From Daldinia sp. FL1419 (taxonomy: Eukaryota > Ascomycota > Sordariomycetes > Xylariales > Hypoxylaceae): 64,000 nucleotides of DNA. This document shows, piece by piece, positions 20,401-31,890 of this stretch. Numbering within the stretch: position 1 is the stretch's first letter; each line of letters starts with the position of its first letter. The notes beneath the pieces are model-generated. The model made no database searches, was not told the DNA's origin, and saw only the letters and a list, made by a program, of their open reading frames with translations. A program made the position numbers and the translations under genes. The stretch is from the NCBI GenBank assembly GCA_025201765.1, contig MU623357.1, forward strand, positions 1-64,000, written 5' to 3'.

Positions 20401-22269
20401 GTGTACTGTAGAATCTGCGGAGCCTTGCTTCACCGTCCTCATGTTCAAAGATGGATCGTAACTGAGTAGAGTTAGTACGTTCAACCATATGAAAGAACTT
20501 GGAGTCCTTGCGTCGAGCTCGGCCCCTGGACTGAATGTACTGAATCATCGTCTTGCAAAGATCGAATCGGATAATGAGATTGCAGTCGGGGATATCGATA
20601 CCTTCTTCGCCCACACTGGTGGCAAATACACAATTTATATCGCCATTTCTAAACTGATGCATAGTCATGAATTGCTCCTTCAAAGTCATTCCCAAACCAC
20701 CAGAGTCGCTACCCGCCCCTAACTTTGCCACCGTTAGTATCTTCAATCGTAGCGAGCAACTAATAGACTTACCAGCACACCGGCCCTGATATTAGGCAAC
20801 TCTAGGCTTGGCTGCTTCACAAGGTCTGCTAATAATAACGCGGTGAGACGTTGCTCTACAAACACGATGCATTTGTCTCTGAGTGGGTTTAAATGTTTCT
20901 GAAGAGTCCCGATAAGGGCTTCGACTTTGTCGGATAGACTGAAAGGATTCCGTTGAGGTTCTGAAAATGGATGGTCGGCTATTATCTGATAAGCGTCTCG
21001 AACAGCTGATCTCTCAGCATCGAGGGCAGCCACAGGCAGGTGCTTTTTGCTAGACATGAAGTTTCTCTCCGTCTTTGCCTCTAGCTTTTGAGCTTCCTGT
21101 TCTGTAAAGCATATCTTCCAAACCCTGTCTGCGCACCAGCGACCCATCACTGCAGCACATGTTCTGGAAAAGACGAATAACTTATTTAGCGCATCATTGT
21201 GCCCAACTAACTTATATAGCTTCTGCCAAAGTGCTGTTTCGAAGGGCTCTGGGACCACGCTGAATTCGATCGAATCCTCAACAGGCCGGTTGATTGATGA
21301 CTTTGTAAGGACTGAAATATCCGCTATGGTCGCTATCTCACTATGGAGGAGCCCCTCTAATTTCGCGGCAGCAGAAGTCGGATCTGTTTTTGCATCGACG
21401 GGCGACGCGGTCATGCCCAGGATTCGGGGACGCCTCTGCTGCTCTATTTCTAGCGGTGCGTAAAAGTCTTTGATAATTCTAGCGTAGGGGTGGTTTTTCT
21501 TAGTATGGTGAGCCTCATCGAATATTAAAAGGTTAATATCCTCCATTTTAACGAACGAGTGATGAAGACACGTGAGTAGGATTTCAGCAGTGCAAACGAT
21601 GACCATGCTTCCTGCAATCCTCTGCTTCCAAAGCTCGTGGTTCAAAATAGAGTTCCCGTGGTCACCATGGAATCTCTGGATAGAATGGTCAAGGTTTGCC
21701 TTGAGAACCTCATATTGTTGAAGGACCAAGGCAACTTTGTCAACCTACATACATGTTAACATAATTCGAAAGATAAGTTTTAAAGGGGCTAAAGTACTAA
21801 GAAGAAGGATTTTCTCGGCGGCTTGCCAGCGCTTCTATCCTCGAGTTCCTCCTCGATTGTATGGCGAAGAAGGAGGGCAGCAATGAGTGTTTTCCCGGTT
21901 CCTAGATCACTTCTTAGCAATTACATCAATATTCAGGGGTATTCTTGGCAATGGGAATGTCATACCGGTATCTAGGACAGCGATAATATTTTTCTGCTTA
22001 GCTCTCTCGAATAGTTCGGTTTGGTATTCTCTTGGACTAGAGATAATCCTTTCGCTCTCTGCCTCTCGCACAAGTAAATTAGTGGATTTATCCTCATCGG
22101 CGATGGCCAAGTTGGGCATCTGGCTATAAAGTGTCTCTTGATGGTCTCTCATAAACTGTGAAAATTGCAGGTTATCAAATGCCTTGGCTGTCACTTTAGA
22201 TTGTGCGATTGGTAAAGAAGGAACATCGTCTTCTGAGCTGGAATCAGCCCCAGAGTCCGATGAAGGCAT
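17499..22269 (-). CDS. dcl1: Dicer-like protein 1
   Basis: Five exons join in frame to 1517 aa: 22269-21966, 21901-21798, 21744-20773, 20722-19157, 19106-17499 (introns 50-64 bp). Order: DExH helicase with Walker A TGTGKT (101-106) split by intron 1 and DEAH at about 212-215; helicase C with SRGRARRKDSKF; Dicer dimerisation domain; RNase IIIa with ERLEFLGDS (about 1055-1061) and D/E of IADVCEA (~1154-1157); RNase IIIb with RLEFLGDAL (~1258-1264) and D/E of PDIVEA (~1368-1371); C-terminal dsRNA-binding region and a final CNCSPEE. All RNase III catalytic acids are present. Length, the KDSDNTEEH segment and the C-x-C tail fit Dcl1 rather than the shorter Dcl2. It processes dsRNA to small RNAs in silencing, and the Neurospora orthologue also serves meiotic silencing. 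Confidence 0.95.
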
Positions 22270-23457
22270 AGTGAAAACAAGGTCATGAAATTATTAGGAA
22301 TTCGAGATTCGCAGAATAACATACGTTAGAAGACTCGCGTGTATGCCTGTTCGTGGGGGGTTGTGTGCTTATATAGGTAGGTAGGTAGGTACCTAGATGG
22401 TAAAGCAGATAGAAGAATTGTTGCGACTCATCAGTTGTGGACTTTACTATGACTGGCTTGGGGGCGAACCGTGATTTCCTCTATTACTTACATGTACCTC
22501 CGGTATCTTCTTTAGGCACCTACTATCTAGGTGGGTACCTTGGTGAATAGGTACCTATACACGATATTTTTGAGGAAAGAGCTTTTAGAATTAAAATAAA
22601 GAAGACACCCTTTTGGGTACCTACCTAGGTACCTATTGCACATGTGATGTAAACAGGTATCTAGGATGTACATGGTAGGAAGTGGCGTGCACGATAACGC
22701 CGTTTGTGCCTCCCGCAACATACAATAAGCTGCATGATTGAAATAATTGCGGGTGCGCCAAACACGATACGGCTCAAATAGTAGGTACCCCCTTTTCTAT
22801 TGCAACCTGGATCTTGAAAAGAGGTAATTATACTAGTCGACAATCCGACCTTAGTTCTTTCGTCGCAATTTTCTCAAACGAATTGGCTCTATTTGCCTTG
22901 CTTATGGTGGCAAAGGGACTAACACCTGTCAATTTTATTGATTGATGCTTGCTTGACCTCTGTAATTTAGGAGTAGATAGATTTGATCAATCGATATCGA
23001 TGTTGACGATGCTGATTCTGAACGTTGACGTTAGATGTAGTTAAGGTACTTATTTACCTATAGACATATGTCCCATGAGAGATTATATAAGTCATGCACT
23101 TAAGCAGAGTAAAACAATGAATAATGGCTCCACTTTCAGTCTAAAATTAGCGCTAAAGCTTGCTGCCGTTCAGGTACCGAGTCGATTACCAGGTTACCTA
23201 CCTCCTACATACCTAGGTACCTACATATGTAGAATCCCTGCTTTGACATCACTGATATCTTTTCATCAGCTCGCCAGCACCCTACCTACGTCTAGTAAAG
23301 CCTGTGTATTATCGAAAGCCCCTATTAAACGGTAAATGATATTGGCCTCTGTACCATTTCATTGCCGTTAAATGCTTATATATCGTACTAGGTAGATACT
23401 TTGCATTTGTGGCCAGCTTCCACCACATTTTTATACCCTGCTGGTGACCTAGTCGCG
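22270..23457. promoter_or_regulatory. Divergent promoter region between dcl1 and tap42
   Basis: The 1.2 kb between two divergent genes carries three dense clusters of GGTACC/CCTAGG words (about 22373-22400, 22515-22640 and 23185-23225). No coding region or RNA is supported. Confidence 0.5.
22373..22640. repeat. TAGGTACC / CCTAGGTACC motif clusters upstream of dcl1
   Basis: A GTAG tetramer run leads into GGTACCTAG, then GGGTACC, GGTACCTA and CTACCTAGGTACCTA follow within 270 bp. They are short palindromes rather than one tandem repeat. Confidence 0.7.
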
Positions 23458-24546
23458 ATGGGTGAGGAGCCGAGGACCTTAAAGTCGGTCTTCCAAGCTG
23501 CCGAACTAAAGCGGATAGCATTAGAAGGCACCTATGAGGCAAATTCTCCAACCTACCACCAGGACCTCGCCGAAGCCTTGAAGTTATATCAGGAATGCAT
23601 TCAGATTATCAACAAGGTCTCGCTATTTAGTCCCAACGAAGGTCTTGAGGATATTGCCACCTCCGATCTCCCTTACCTATTGGTCAACTATCGCATAGCC
23701 GAGCTCCTTCAGAAGGTCTCGACACAGTCACCCCAGGAAAGGAAGGCTGCTTTGAATGCGACCCGAGAAGCATATGAGAGGTTTTTACATCTTCTCGACA
23801 ATTATTCAATATTATCCCCGTCAGACACCAAGCTCTTCGTTGAGTATAATGAAGATCCCTTAGCCTTCTCTACCATTTCTACCCCGGACCCAGCAGCTCG
23901 GCGCAACGCCAAGATTGCCAATTTCAAAGCCGAGAAAGAATTAAAGAAGAAGCTAGAGTATATGCGGGGTTCTCCACGATACCTAGAGGATGGGGGAGAT
24001 GAAGAAGCTGTCCGAGAGTTGTATCTTACCAACGTCGCTTTTTGTACGCACATGGCATTTCAAGGTTTAGAGGGAATCAACCGAGAGGCGGAAATACTAG
24101 CGCAAGCACCAGCTCCTTTGATGTCTCAAGCAGCAACGGTTGAAGACGACGGACGACGGCGCAGAGCATCGCATGATAACGACGGCTATTCGGACAGATT
24201 AGATCCCTCCTTAAGCACTCTGCTGTCCTCGGGGAATGGGCCGCTTCTCAGCAAAGAGGGCAAGCCCTTACGGCCATTTACACTCACATCTAACCGGCAA
24301 GAGCTCCAGAGAGGCGTGTTTCGTCCTGGACATAATCTTCCAACCATGACTATTGATGAGTACTTAGAAGAGGAACGGAGACGAGGGAATATCATTGAGG
24401 GTGGCGGAGAAGCTAGTTTCAATAGGCCTGAGCCAGATGAAGATGATATTGAAAAGGCAGACGCGGAGACTATGAAGGCTAGGGAATGGGATGAATTCAA
24501 AGAGGCTAACCCTCGAGGAAGTGGAAATACCTTGAATAGGGGTTAG
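23458..24546 (+). CDS. tap42: Tap42/alpha4-type PP2A-associated regulator (TOR pathway)
   Basis: A single exon of 362 aa. ATG 23458 (MGEEPRTLKSVFQ) is chosen because the frame upstream of it has no other ATG. The N-terminal ~240 residues form the helical TAP42-like domain (LYQECIQIINKVSLFSP, DLPYLLVNYRIAELLQK). The C-terminus carries two family hallmarks: MTIDEYLEEERRRGNI and the last residues REWDEFKEANPRGSGNT, matching the WDDWKD-x-HPRG ending of alpha4 proteins. It binds the catalytic subunits of PP2A-like phosphatases and works downstream of TORC1 in the cytosol. Length equals yeast Tap42 (about 366 aa). Confidence 0.93.
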   Translation: MGEEPRTLKSVFQAAELKRIALEGTYEANSPTYHQDLAEALKLYQECIQIINKVSLFSPNEGLEDIATSDLPYLLVNYRIAELLQKVSTQSPQERKAALNATREAYERFLHLLDNYSILSPSDTKLFVEYNEDPLAFSTISTPDPAARRNAKIANFKAEKELKKKLEYMRGSPRYLEDGGDEEAVRELYLTNVAFCTHMAFQGLEGINREAEILAQAPAPLMSQAATVEDDGRRRRASHDNDGYSDRLDPSLSTLLSSGNGPLLSKEGKPLRPFTLTSNRQELQRGVFRPGHNLPTMTIDEYLEEERRRGNIIEGGGEASFNRPEPDEDDIEKADAETMKAREWDEFKEANPRGSGNTLNRG

Positions 24547-25008
24547 GTGGAGATGGACGGTAGTTAAAGCGGGAGTATACTAGGTTAGTTAAAAATATGT
24601 GACACGATTACGTTCATACTAGAATTTGTCAGGCTAGACAGACTCGTTCAAATCATCACGACGGATTACAAAGAATACCTTGAGAAGAGGGTACAAACTG
24701 AAAAAAAGGAACTTTTTAAAAATTTAGGAAAAAGAAAAGTCCAATTAACAACTGGATGGTAGATACGGTTTCTGTTTATATGCATATGTACCTATGCATT
24801 AAAGGGGCTTAATCAACCCCGATATTGCTATAAACGTACTAGGTTCACGCTAATACCAGCCTTGTTCGCGTTCAATTCCAAACCACTCGAGGCTGAGCTT
24901 CTTTCCAACTCTTTACAACTTTCAGATCTTAAGTTCGAGCTCCCGCTGTCCCGTCATTTCGGCAACTATTTCTTAACGGTAATAAACGTGAATAGGCCGT
25001 CCGTGACA
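24547..25008. promoter_or_regulatory. tap42 3' UTR and cdc73 promoter
   Basis: There are 460 bp between two same-strand genes. The cdc73 frame stays open upstream of its ATG to about 24862 but has no ATG there, so this is probably leader sequence. Confidence 0.45.
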
Positions 25009-26312
25009 ATGGCTTCCACCGAGCAAGACCCGCTCCTTCTGCTTCGCCAGTCTATCGCGTCTGGCGGCGCAATTGTACCGACCGCGTCCAGCGACGCCTC
25101 AGCGCAAGAAGTTCCACTTTCGCAAGCGACACATCTCACCTTTTCTACACCCTCGCACATACCTCTTCCTATCGATACCCAGACCCGATTCACCTCCAAC
25201 GATACTCCCGTAGATCTACGCAGTATTTATATTGCCTGGTTGAAGCGAGAAGTTGCAATCCCCGAGTACAATGCCTCCGTATCGAAGCTTAACGAGGAGC
25301 TCGGGGACAAGGGTCAAGTCCGCATGCTTGCCTTTGTTGAGCGGCTAGATCTTATCACATGGCTCGAGGGAGCTAGCGAAGAATGCGAGTATATCAAACC
25401 GCTGGCCGGGGACAAAGACGGCTCGACTTCGACTGCCGCTGCAGCTCTTGCTTCTAAAGGTGCGGCAGCTCCCGCAATCGGTGCGAAGCTGGGAAGATCC
25501 GGGAAGGGCACCTTAGATCCAAGACTCGCAAATATCTATAACAGCGAGCGTAAGATGGGCGATCGAAACAGCGTGCTTAGAGGCATCAAACCTACGGTAG
25601 GATCTACTATTTTGTTCCCGACGAAATGGATGCTAATATTCTATAGGACTTCTCACATGTTCGAAAGCTGGCCGCACCTTTCATGTCCAAGAAATCGCAA
25701 CAAGCTCCTCCCACTGCTATATCCAACAACCCAGCACTCGCCACGCACAAGAAACCCAGACGACCCGACCCTATTATCCTACTTTCGCCTTCCGCCTCCT
25801 CCCTCCTCCGCATGACAAACATCAAGTCTTTCCTCGAGAACGGCCAATACGTCCCGCCCAATTCGTTGTCTGCTAGTTCCAGCACGGGTGCGAGTATGCT
25901 GCACATCAACCGTCTACTGAAGGATATCGACCCGACTCGACCTATGAGGTTTATCCTAGTCGAAGGTCCTGAACAGTTCAAGCCGGAATACTGGAACCGC
26001 GTAGTTGCAGTCTTCACAACAGGTCAGAGTTGGCAATTCAAGAACTACAAGTGGAGCAACCCTACCGAGTTGTTCCGTCATGTTCCTGGCATCTATGTTG
26101 GTTGGCGAAACGAAAAGCCGCCAGAGTCCGTTCGCAGCTGGGGACATAGGGTGATGAGCATTGGCATAGACCCCTGGAAGGAGTCGGTCCATAGCACAAT
26201 CGATTCGAGCCGATGGAGAGATACTGAAATTGTGGAACATATCTGGAAGGCTATCGAGAGCAACATGAGAAGCAAGGGTTGGAGACGAGACCAGGCCCCT
26301 ACGTCAATATGA
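25009..26312 (+). CDS. cdc73: Cdc73, RNA polymerase II-associated Paf1 complex subunit
   Basis: Exons 25009-25596 and 25647-26312 (50-bp intron, GTAGGA...TATAG, branch GCTAAT) give 417 aa. The N-terminal half has VDLRSIYIAWLKREVAIPEYNAS and the Ala-rich linker typical of fungal Cdc73. The C-terminal ~170 residues match the Ras-like Cdc73 domain: PIILLSPSASSLLRMTNIKSFLE, YWNRVVAVFTTGQSWQFKNY, GIYVGW, then RWRDTEIVEHIWKAIE at the end. Paf1C travels with elongating Pol II and promotes H2B ubiquitination and H3K4/K36 methylation. Start ATG 25009 (ACAATGGC) is the first in frame. Confidence 0.95.
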
Positions 26313-27422
26313 GTGAAATGTTCGCCAAACGCATCAAGTCATATGCCTCGCCCTTTTACATTAACAACACCACCAAGACCCAGAATACATTACTGTTTCT
26401 CTAGCTACCTAGGTACAGTTAGGGCTTAGGATGGTTCTTGATACTTGCGATGTCCAATCTGAGATATGACTCTCCAGAGTCGTATACACCGGTATCGTAT
26501 CCTACCATTTTTGTACTACTAGACTCAAGGGATGACATTGCTTCATACCCATATGACCGTGGGAAAGGTCTGCTATAAATTGACGGCGTTAGGGACGAGT
26601 TGTTGCACAGCAAAGCATATGGCCAAAAGTTGTCTACTCAAGTTTAGCGAGGTCCCAGTAGCATAGAGCCGGAAAGGCTTAATGAAATGATTCTATGAGT
26701 TTATACGTCTTATTATACCCAAGCCTACCTACGTATAATGGTTATTTGGTGCATGACCAAATAATGTTTTCAATTGAGCACGTGTACGAGAGGCGTGATC
26801 AGAGATTGCCGGAGCCAGCGCGTAACGTTTTCGGATTGCATTAATGCAGAGGAGGCGAGGAAGGGCGACTCGAGATCAGCAAATCCCCTACATCTGAGAC
26901 ATAGCAAGATCTGCTAGAGGGAGTGTCCAAGGGAGAAACTGACACAATGTAGGCAGACAAACACAATTCAATCAAGACATGCGACTTCAGGAATGTACGT
27001 GAATTTATTGAGCCCACCGCCCTCGTAAAGGGGAGTTGAAGCGTACATACAGACCTAGCAATAAGAGCGCGAGAGAGCAAGAAGACCAGTAGCAACGCCC
27101 CCTTCCCTTTACATTCCAATCCTAATAGCTTTGATCTCTCCAATTTCTAGGGTTTTTCTTTTCTTTTCTTCGGGAAATACGCAACATGAGAACAAGAACT
27201 AGTTTATGACAAAGGGAAAATGGTTCGGTCGACGCGGAGTCTGTGGATAGGAAAATAGACATTATATCCTGATCGTTGGTCTAATGTAACCACGGGATGG
27301 GTTGGGTGTATCGCACGCACATACACGGCGGAGTAGTGTATCCGTTTGTTTCCTCTTGTTTTCGTGTTTTGAGATGGGTTGATTGCCGAGTGAGAATGTA
27401 TGCCGTGTATTTAGCCCCGCTC
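26313..27422. other. Gene-free intergenic stretch (convergent ends)
   Basis: The cdc73 gene ends on the left and the GPI-protein gene ends on the right. Part is their 3' UTRs. Short frames on both strands are without support. Confidence 0.6.
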
Positions 27423-28129
27423 TTACAAAGCCAAGGCTCCCATGAACGCAGCGAGGAGCGCAGCAGCGAACCCGGAGTTGCTGCTGGCACCGGAAACCGC
27501 GATTCCGGACGGGAGGGCGGACGGGGTGTAGCCCGCGGTGCCGGCAGGTGGGTTGGGGGTGTTGGCAACGGGAGCGGCACCGCTGGTGATGGCCGGGGCA
27601 GCGCCTGCCGGGGGGGAACCACCCTGCGCGGGAGAACCAGGAGCAGGTGTAGTGCCCGCTGGGGGAGGGTTTCCCGGCACGACGGCAGTAGGTACGCTGG
27701 GAGTCTCAGCAGGGTAGGTCACGCCGTTCGAGACCACGGGGGCGACAGCGCTGGGTTTAACGCCGGGCGGGCAGAGCGACGAAGTCAGGGTGTGGACGGC
27801 CTTCAGACAGAAGTTAGAAATACGTATACAGAAAAAGAGGCACACATGCTGCTTACCGTGGTGATGGTGCAAGGGCAGTCCGTAACAGTGAGAGTCTGGC
27901 CCTTGGTCACAGTGTATTGTACGTGATTGTAGCTCAGAGTCGTCGCCTCAGGGCAAACAGTGGTGAACTGGGGCACCACTACCGTAGTAGGGACAGTAGT
28001 GTTGTAGTACTGCCAGACGGAGGTGGGAGCTGTGTTGTTGGCAGGATAAGCAGGGTATCCCCCAGCGGAACCGGCAGCGGCACCGGAGATGGCAACGAGG
28101 CCAAAGGCAGCGGCAGTCTTGTGGAACAT
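27423..28129 (-). CDS. Secreted GPI-anchored cell-wall protein (CCG-6-like)
   Basis: Exons 28129-27857 and 27800-27423 (56-bp intron) give 216 aa. A signal peptide covers residues 1-~20 (FGLVAISGAAAGSAG). The ectodomain has two NxT sites, then FTTVCPEATTLSYNHVQYTV and LTVTDCPCTITT, the CP...CPC pattern of fungal clock-controlled-gene-6-type wall proteins, and SSLCPPG. After that comes a Pro/Ala/Gly/Thr-rich stalk and a C-terminal hydrophobic tail (FAAALLAAFMGALAL) after SGASSNSG, as expected for a GPI addition signal. It should end in the plasma membrane or cell wall. Assignment to CCG-6 proper is by motif only. Confidence 0.87.
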
Positions 28130-29353
28130 TGTTGCGGTAGTAGTTTTTGGGTGGTCGAAAATACGATATTAGTGTAAGTCTTCGAGAAGCGATAATTAAT
28201 CTCTGTATAAAGTCAAGACTAAGAACGAATATCTAGCGCAACAGTCAACGAACGACGAGGAAACAAGCGAGTGTATGTGGATGGTTCGAAATAATCCAGT
28301 GGTAGGAGGAACGAGGCGATCTTTAAAGAGCTCAGGGAGACAGAGAATGAACAAAGGGCGCTGACTTAGCTCGAGAGAATCTGCAATTAGACAGGCAATG
28401 CTCGACAGCCACCAATGAATTTGTTGCAGAACCAGAGACAAAAACAAAAGCAGATATCGTAATTCATGCCCACCTAGTGTCTTGGAATGCATCGGAAACC
28501 ATCATCAATATACATTGGTCTCGGCTCCATTCCATCCTCCCCTGAACTCGGAAGACGGCTGCAGCTGACGATGACTTAGTGCGCTCTGAGAATTCACGTT
28601 CCAACTGAATTTGTTTCACGGTCAGATGTGAGTCCCTGATTCAAATTTTCATTTTCATTTTTGAGGACCATAGCGGATAGCTTGTCAGCCTTAGTCTAGC
28701 CAATTGTATATACAGGATGCCAGCAGTTTAGCTGAGAACGCGTCCTCCTCTGCTCAATCGCCGCTCATAGCTGCGAATTGCAAATGCTCCGGTGATATAG
28801 GGCTATGAAACCCAAGACCACCCTCTCTATATCCCTAGAAAACGCTGTGATCATTATAAACTCTAAAGCCGCGACGTAATACTTCCAAGCATCGTCGGCC
28901 TCAGCTCACCTGCTCGTCGACGCACCTTAGGCTCTCCATTGGCACAATGGAGAACCAATAGGAATCATCTTTTAGCTAGTCCATATCTCGTACCAAAAAC
29001 CTCCTTATATACTCTTGATGAATTTTCCTTCCCCTTTTGCGCTTCGCGGTTAAAATTCAGATGAGCCACTCGATAAGGTGCGGTTCAGAACGCCGATGGT
29101 GTCTATGCTAGTTTATCCTCAACGCCGTCCAAGTAAACAAAGAAAGTCTTAAACCGAGAAACAGATGCCGGAGAGATTGCTATTACGTCTTTGCGACCAA
29201 ACGCCACCAAAAAGTGACGTCGCTAAGGCAAGAAAAAAGAGAATAAGTGGTAGACGATCGGAGGTCGAATATAAGTCCACCGTTTTCGCAAAAGCGGATC
29301 ATATCGTCTGCTCAACCGGGGGCAATTTGAAAATAGTCCAAATCATCCCTTCC
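28130..29353. promoter_or_regulatory. Promoter region of the GPI-protein gene and 3' flank of the RGS gene
   Basis: These 1.2 kb hold no supportable gene. A plus-strand frame at 29165-29434 is antisense to the last exon of the RGS gene. The long upstream region is expected for a strongly expressed wall-protein gene. Confidence 0.5.
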
Positions 29354-31633
29354 TTACTTGCGGTTGGATTGACTTCGGCTGCGTTCCGGCGCACGGCCTC
29401 CGACAACGATCGCATCAAAATCGTAGTTCTTTAATGTGTGTTCGTATTTCGCGTTGCGTAAAAATTTCGGTACGGAATCCTACAGATAGGTTAGCGATTA
29501 ATGGAACACGGCCGCGACTGACTGGTTACTTACACTGGCCATCAGCTTAAAGACAGCATTCTGGGCATCCTCGAAAAGGGTTGTGACCTCATGTAGCGTG
29601 TCGATCATTGCTACATCCTGTCCTACCGCCTTCGTCATGCGAGTAGCAAGGTTATTTCGCAATTGATGGTCGATATTCAACTCGCAGGGCGAGCCCGGCG
29701 CTAGAAATGCATTGTAGATACCATACGCCTGAGCCATGATTTCTTTAATTCCATCCATGGATGTTGCACTAGGAGTCTTTGTAGCCTGCAAGATTGCTGT
29801 GCGGCAAGCCTTCACGAAGTCGTCTACGTCCAAATAGAACGACAGGTTCTCTTCGCAGTGAGTTTCCCGTAGGTTTTCTCGGAACAGGAGCCGCAAAGCC
29901 GCATCATTCAGGATCTTATCAAGACGTTGGGTGTTTGAATCTCTAGCAATACCCGTACGCGATGACACAGTCCCATCGCTCTCAGATGTACGCCCTCTCC
30001 CTGAACCACCGCTGATAATATCCCTTCCCTTGGCGGTAAGTTGATAGATAGCTGTCTTTGTAGGCTGAAACGAAACGGCGCCAGGTTGACTAGCCATGTA
30101 AACTCTGTCTTGTTGAACAGGTTCCATCAGGTCATATTGAACGAACAAGGTGCCCATTTCATAAGTCTCGCGACGGTCAACTGTCGTACAACAGTCCATT
30201 AACCAATCCGAGCACGATTTCCCAGTGAATGTATCTTTAAATGTCCTCCCATTAATTTTGCGTTCACTGGCCATCTTCACACCAGTGAGACCGTCTCGGT
30301 AATCACTCAGCGAGTCCGAGTCGGCGGCACCGACGCTTGACTTAATGTTCAAACCATTTGTACCTATCATCCTCCTGAAGATGACCTCCATCGTTCCCCT
30401 ATCCATTACCAACTTATCGGTTTGGGTATCCCTTTCTAGGATACATAAATAGCTCATCCCCAAGGCGATGAGATCGCTGATCTGTCTTTGCTGTATGCCG
30501 TTTCTCGAGCAGAAACGGTCTAAAACGCATACGCCCTTTGGCGTTAGTTGCCATACAGAGCCCTTCATTGTGTAAACTTGTTGCATTTTGCCATCAGCCG
30601 ACTCAATAAAGCGAGCATCGAGAAAACGTTGGCAAATAGATCTAGCCATATCCTTTGCCATGGAAAAGGTAGTCGTAGTAGTTGTCGTCACAATACGTGA
30701 CGGATCCTTTGGATCGGGCATACGATTTGATTGCGAGAACTTTAACGAACCCAGATTATTTATCGCATCTTCGGACAGGAATGTATGCTCGATCCGGGTT
30801 AACCGCACTCGATGGGCAGACAACGGAAGCAAGCTAACGATTAGTGTTGAGAAAAGATCCTTGAAATCCTTTAAGGTATTATTAGTATAAAGCAATTAGG
30901 TAGAGTTTATCAACAAAAATCTACAAATACATGATCGACAGTATCTACTAAAAATAAACCACGGATGCTTGATAGGAAACATTAAACTTACTTTAGTGAA
31001 CGGGCGATCATCGTCCGTCATACGGAGTAGTCTCGAAGACGTTTGATGCATCTTGTTCTGCGTGCCAGATAATATAATCGGAGGAGGTCGAGTTGCGTCC
31101 GTCTCAGAATATGGCTTCGAGATAGGATCTTTCAAAGATAGCTGACTCGACCGCTTGGTTGGACTCAGAATGGAGGGAGTAGAGGGACCAGACGAATTTC
31201 CCGAGAAACTACGGATTCTAGACTTGTCCGAATTCGGGTTCTCGCTGCTCGTAGAGTCCAACACCACCGACAAACGACTCAAAGTAGATGCGGAAGACCG
31301 ACTGCGAATAGTAGGCTCTGATATTTTATCAATTGCTGCTGCTGCGCGAGCAAATAACCCTCCAGGCTTAGGATTTTTTGTAACGCCGGGAATAGAACCG
31401 GTCGAGGCAGTAAATTGGTGGTGACGAAAATTGTTCGAAGAAGGAACCGAATTACTAGCAGATTCGACAGGACTGTTCGAATGCACTCTTCTAATAGTTG
31501 CGGGAGATAGATTCTGGTTTTCAGTAGGCACCGCGGTATTACTATTCGAATTTGCGTGGGATCGTAGCTGGCGAGGCTCGTGGTCGTGTATAGGAAGCGA
31601 TGTCGTTTGAGAGGATTGAGAGATTGCAGCCAT
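29354..31633 (-). CDS. flbA: FlbA-type regulator of G-protein signalling (DEP-DEP-RGS)
   Basis: Exons 31633-30992, 30868-29534 and 29479-29354 give 700 aa; introns are 123 and 54 bp. The N-terminal 210 residues are Ser/Asn-rich and disordered. A fungal-DR/DEP-like domain follows (~220-340, LTPKGVCVLDRF), a DEP domain (~405-500, GKSCSDWLMDCCTT and YQLTAKG), and an RGS domain (~530-690, LRLLFRENLRETHCEENLSF). The short last exon supplies DSVPKFLRNAKYEHTLKNYDFD and ends PERSRSQSNRK, which completes the RGS fold; reading on through intron 2 instead gives only 11 other residues. FlbA (719 aa in A. nidulans) is the GAP for the G-alpha subunit that represses conidiation and promotes growth. Confidence 0.93.
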
Positions 31634-31866
31634 CAACCTATACTTACCATCGAGACGGGAAAAGCAGACGAGTTCCTTTTACGTTTGCATAAGCGGGCCA
31701 GACAATAGCATGAGAATGATATAACGGCTCGGATCCAACAGAAGAAACTTGAAATAAGGCAGAGGAGAGGAGAGGGAGGGAGTGGAGTTCAAGTTGAAGG
31801 CATAGAATGGAAACGATTGAGAAGCGGGACGGGGGTGGTAGAAGTGGTAGAAGGATACATGGTAAA

Positions 31867-31890
31867 GTATCAGAAGTATCAGAAGTATCA
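31867..31890 (+). repeat. AGTATCAGA short tandem repeat
   Basis: AGTATCAGA occurs as nearly three copies of 9 bp in the upstream region of flbA. Confidence 0.75.

Noticed and set aside
27281..27926. Long Pro- or Gly-rich frames on both strands over the GPI-protein gene
   Set aside because: They are shadows of the GC-rich stalk of that gene.
28196..28492. Minus-strand frame of 98 codons upstream of the GPI-protein gene
   Set aside because: It has no homology-like pattern and lies in the likely promoter/5' UTR.
29165..29434. Plus-strand frame of 89 codons near the RGS gene
   Set aside because: It is antisense to the last RGS exon, whose product matches the end of the RGS domain.
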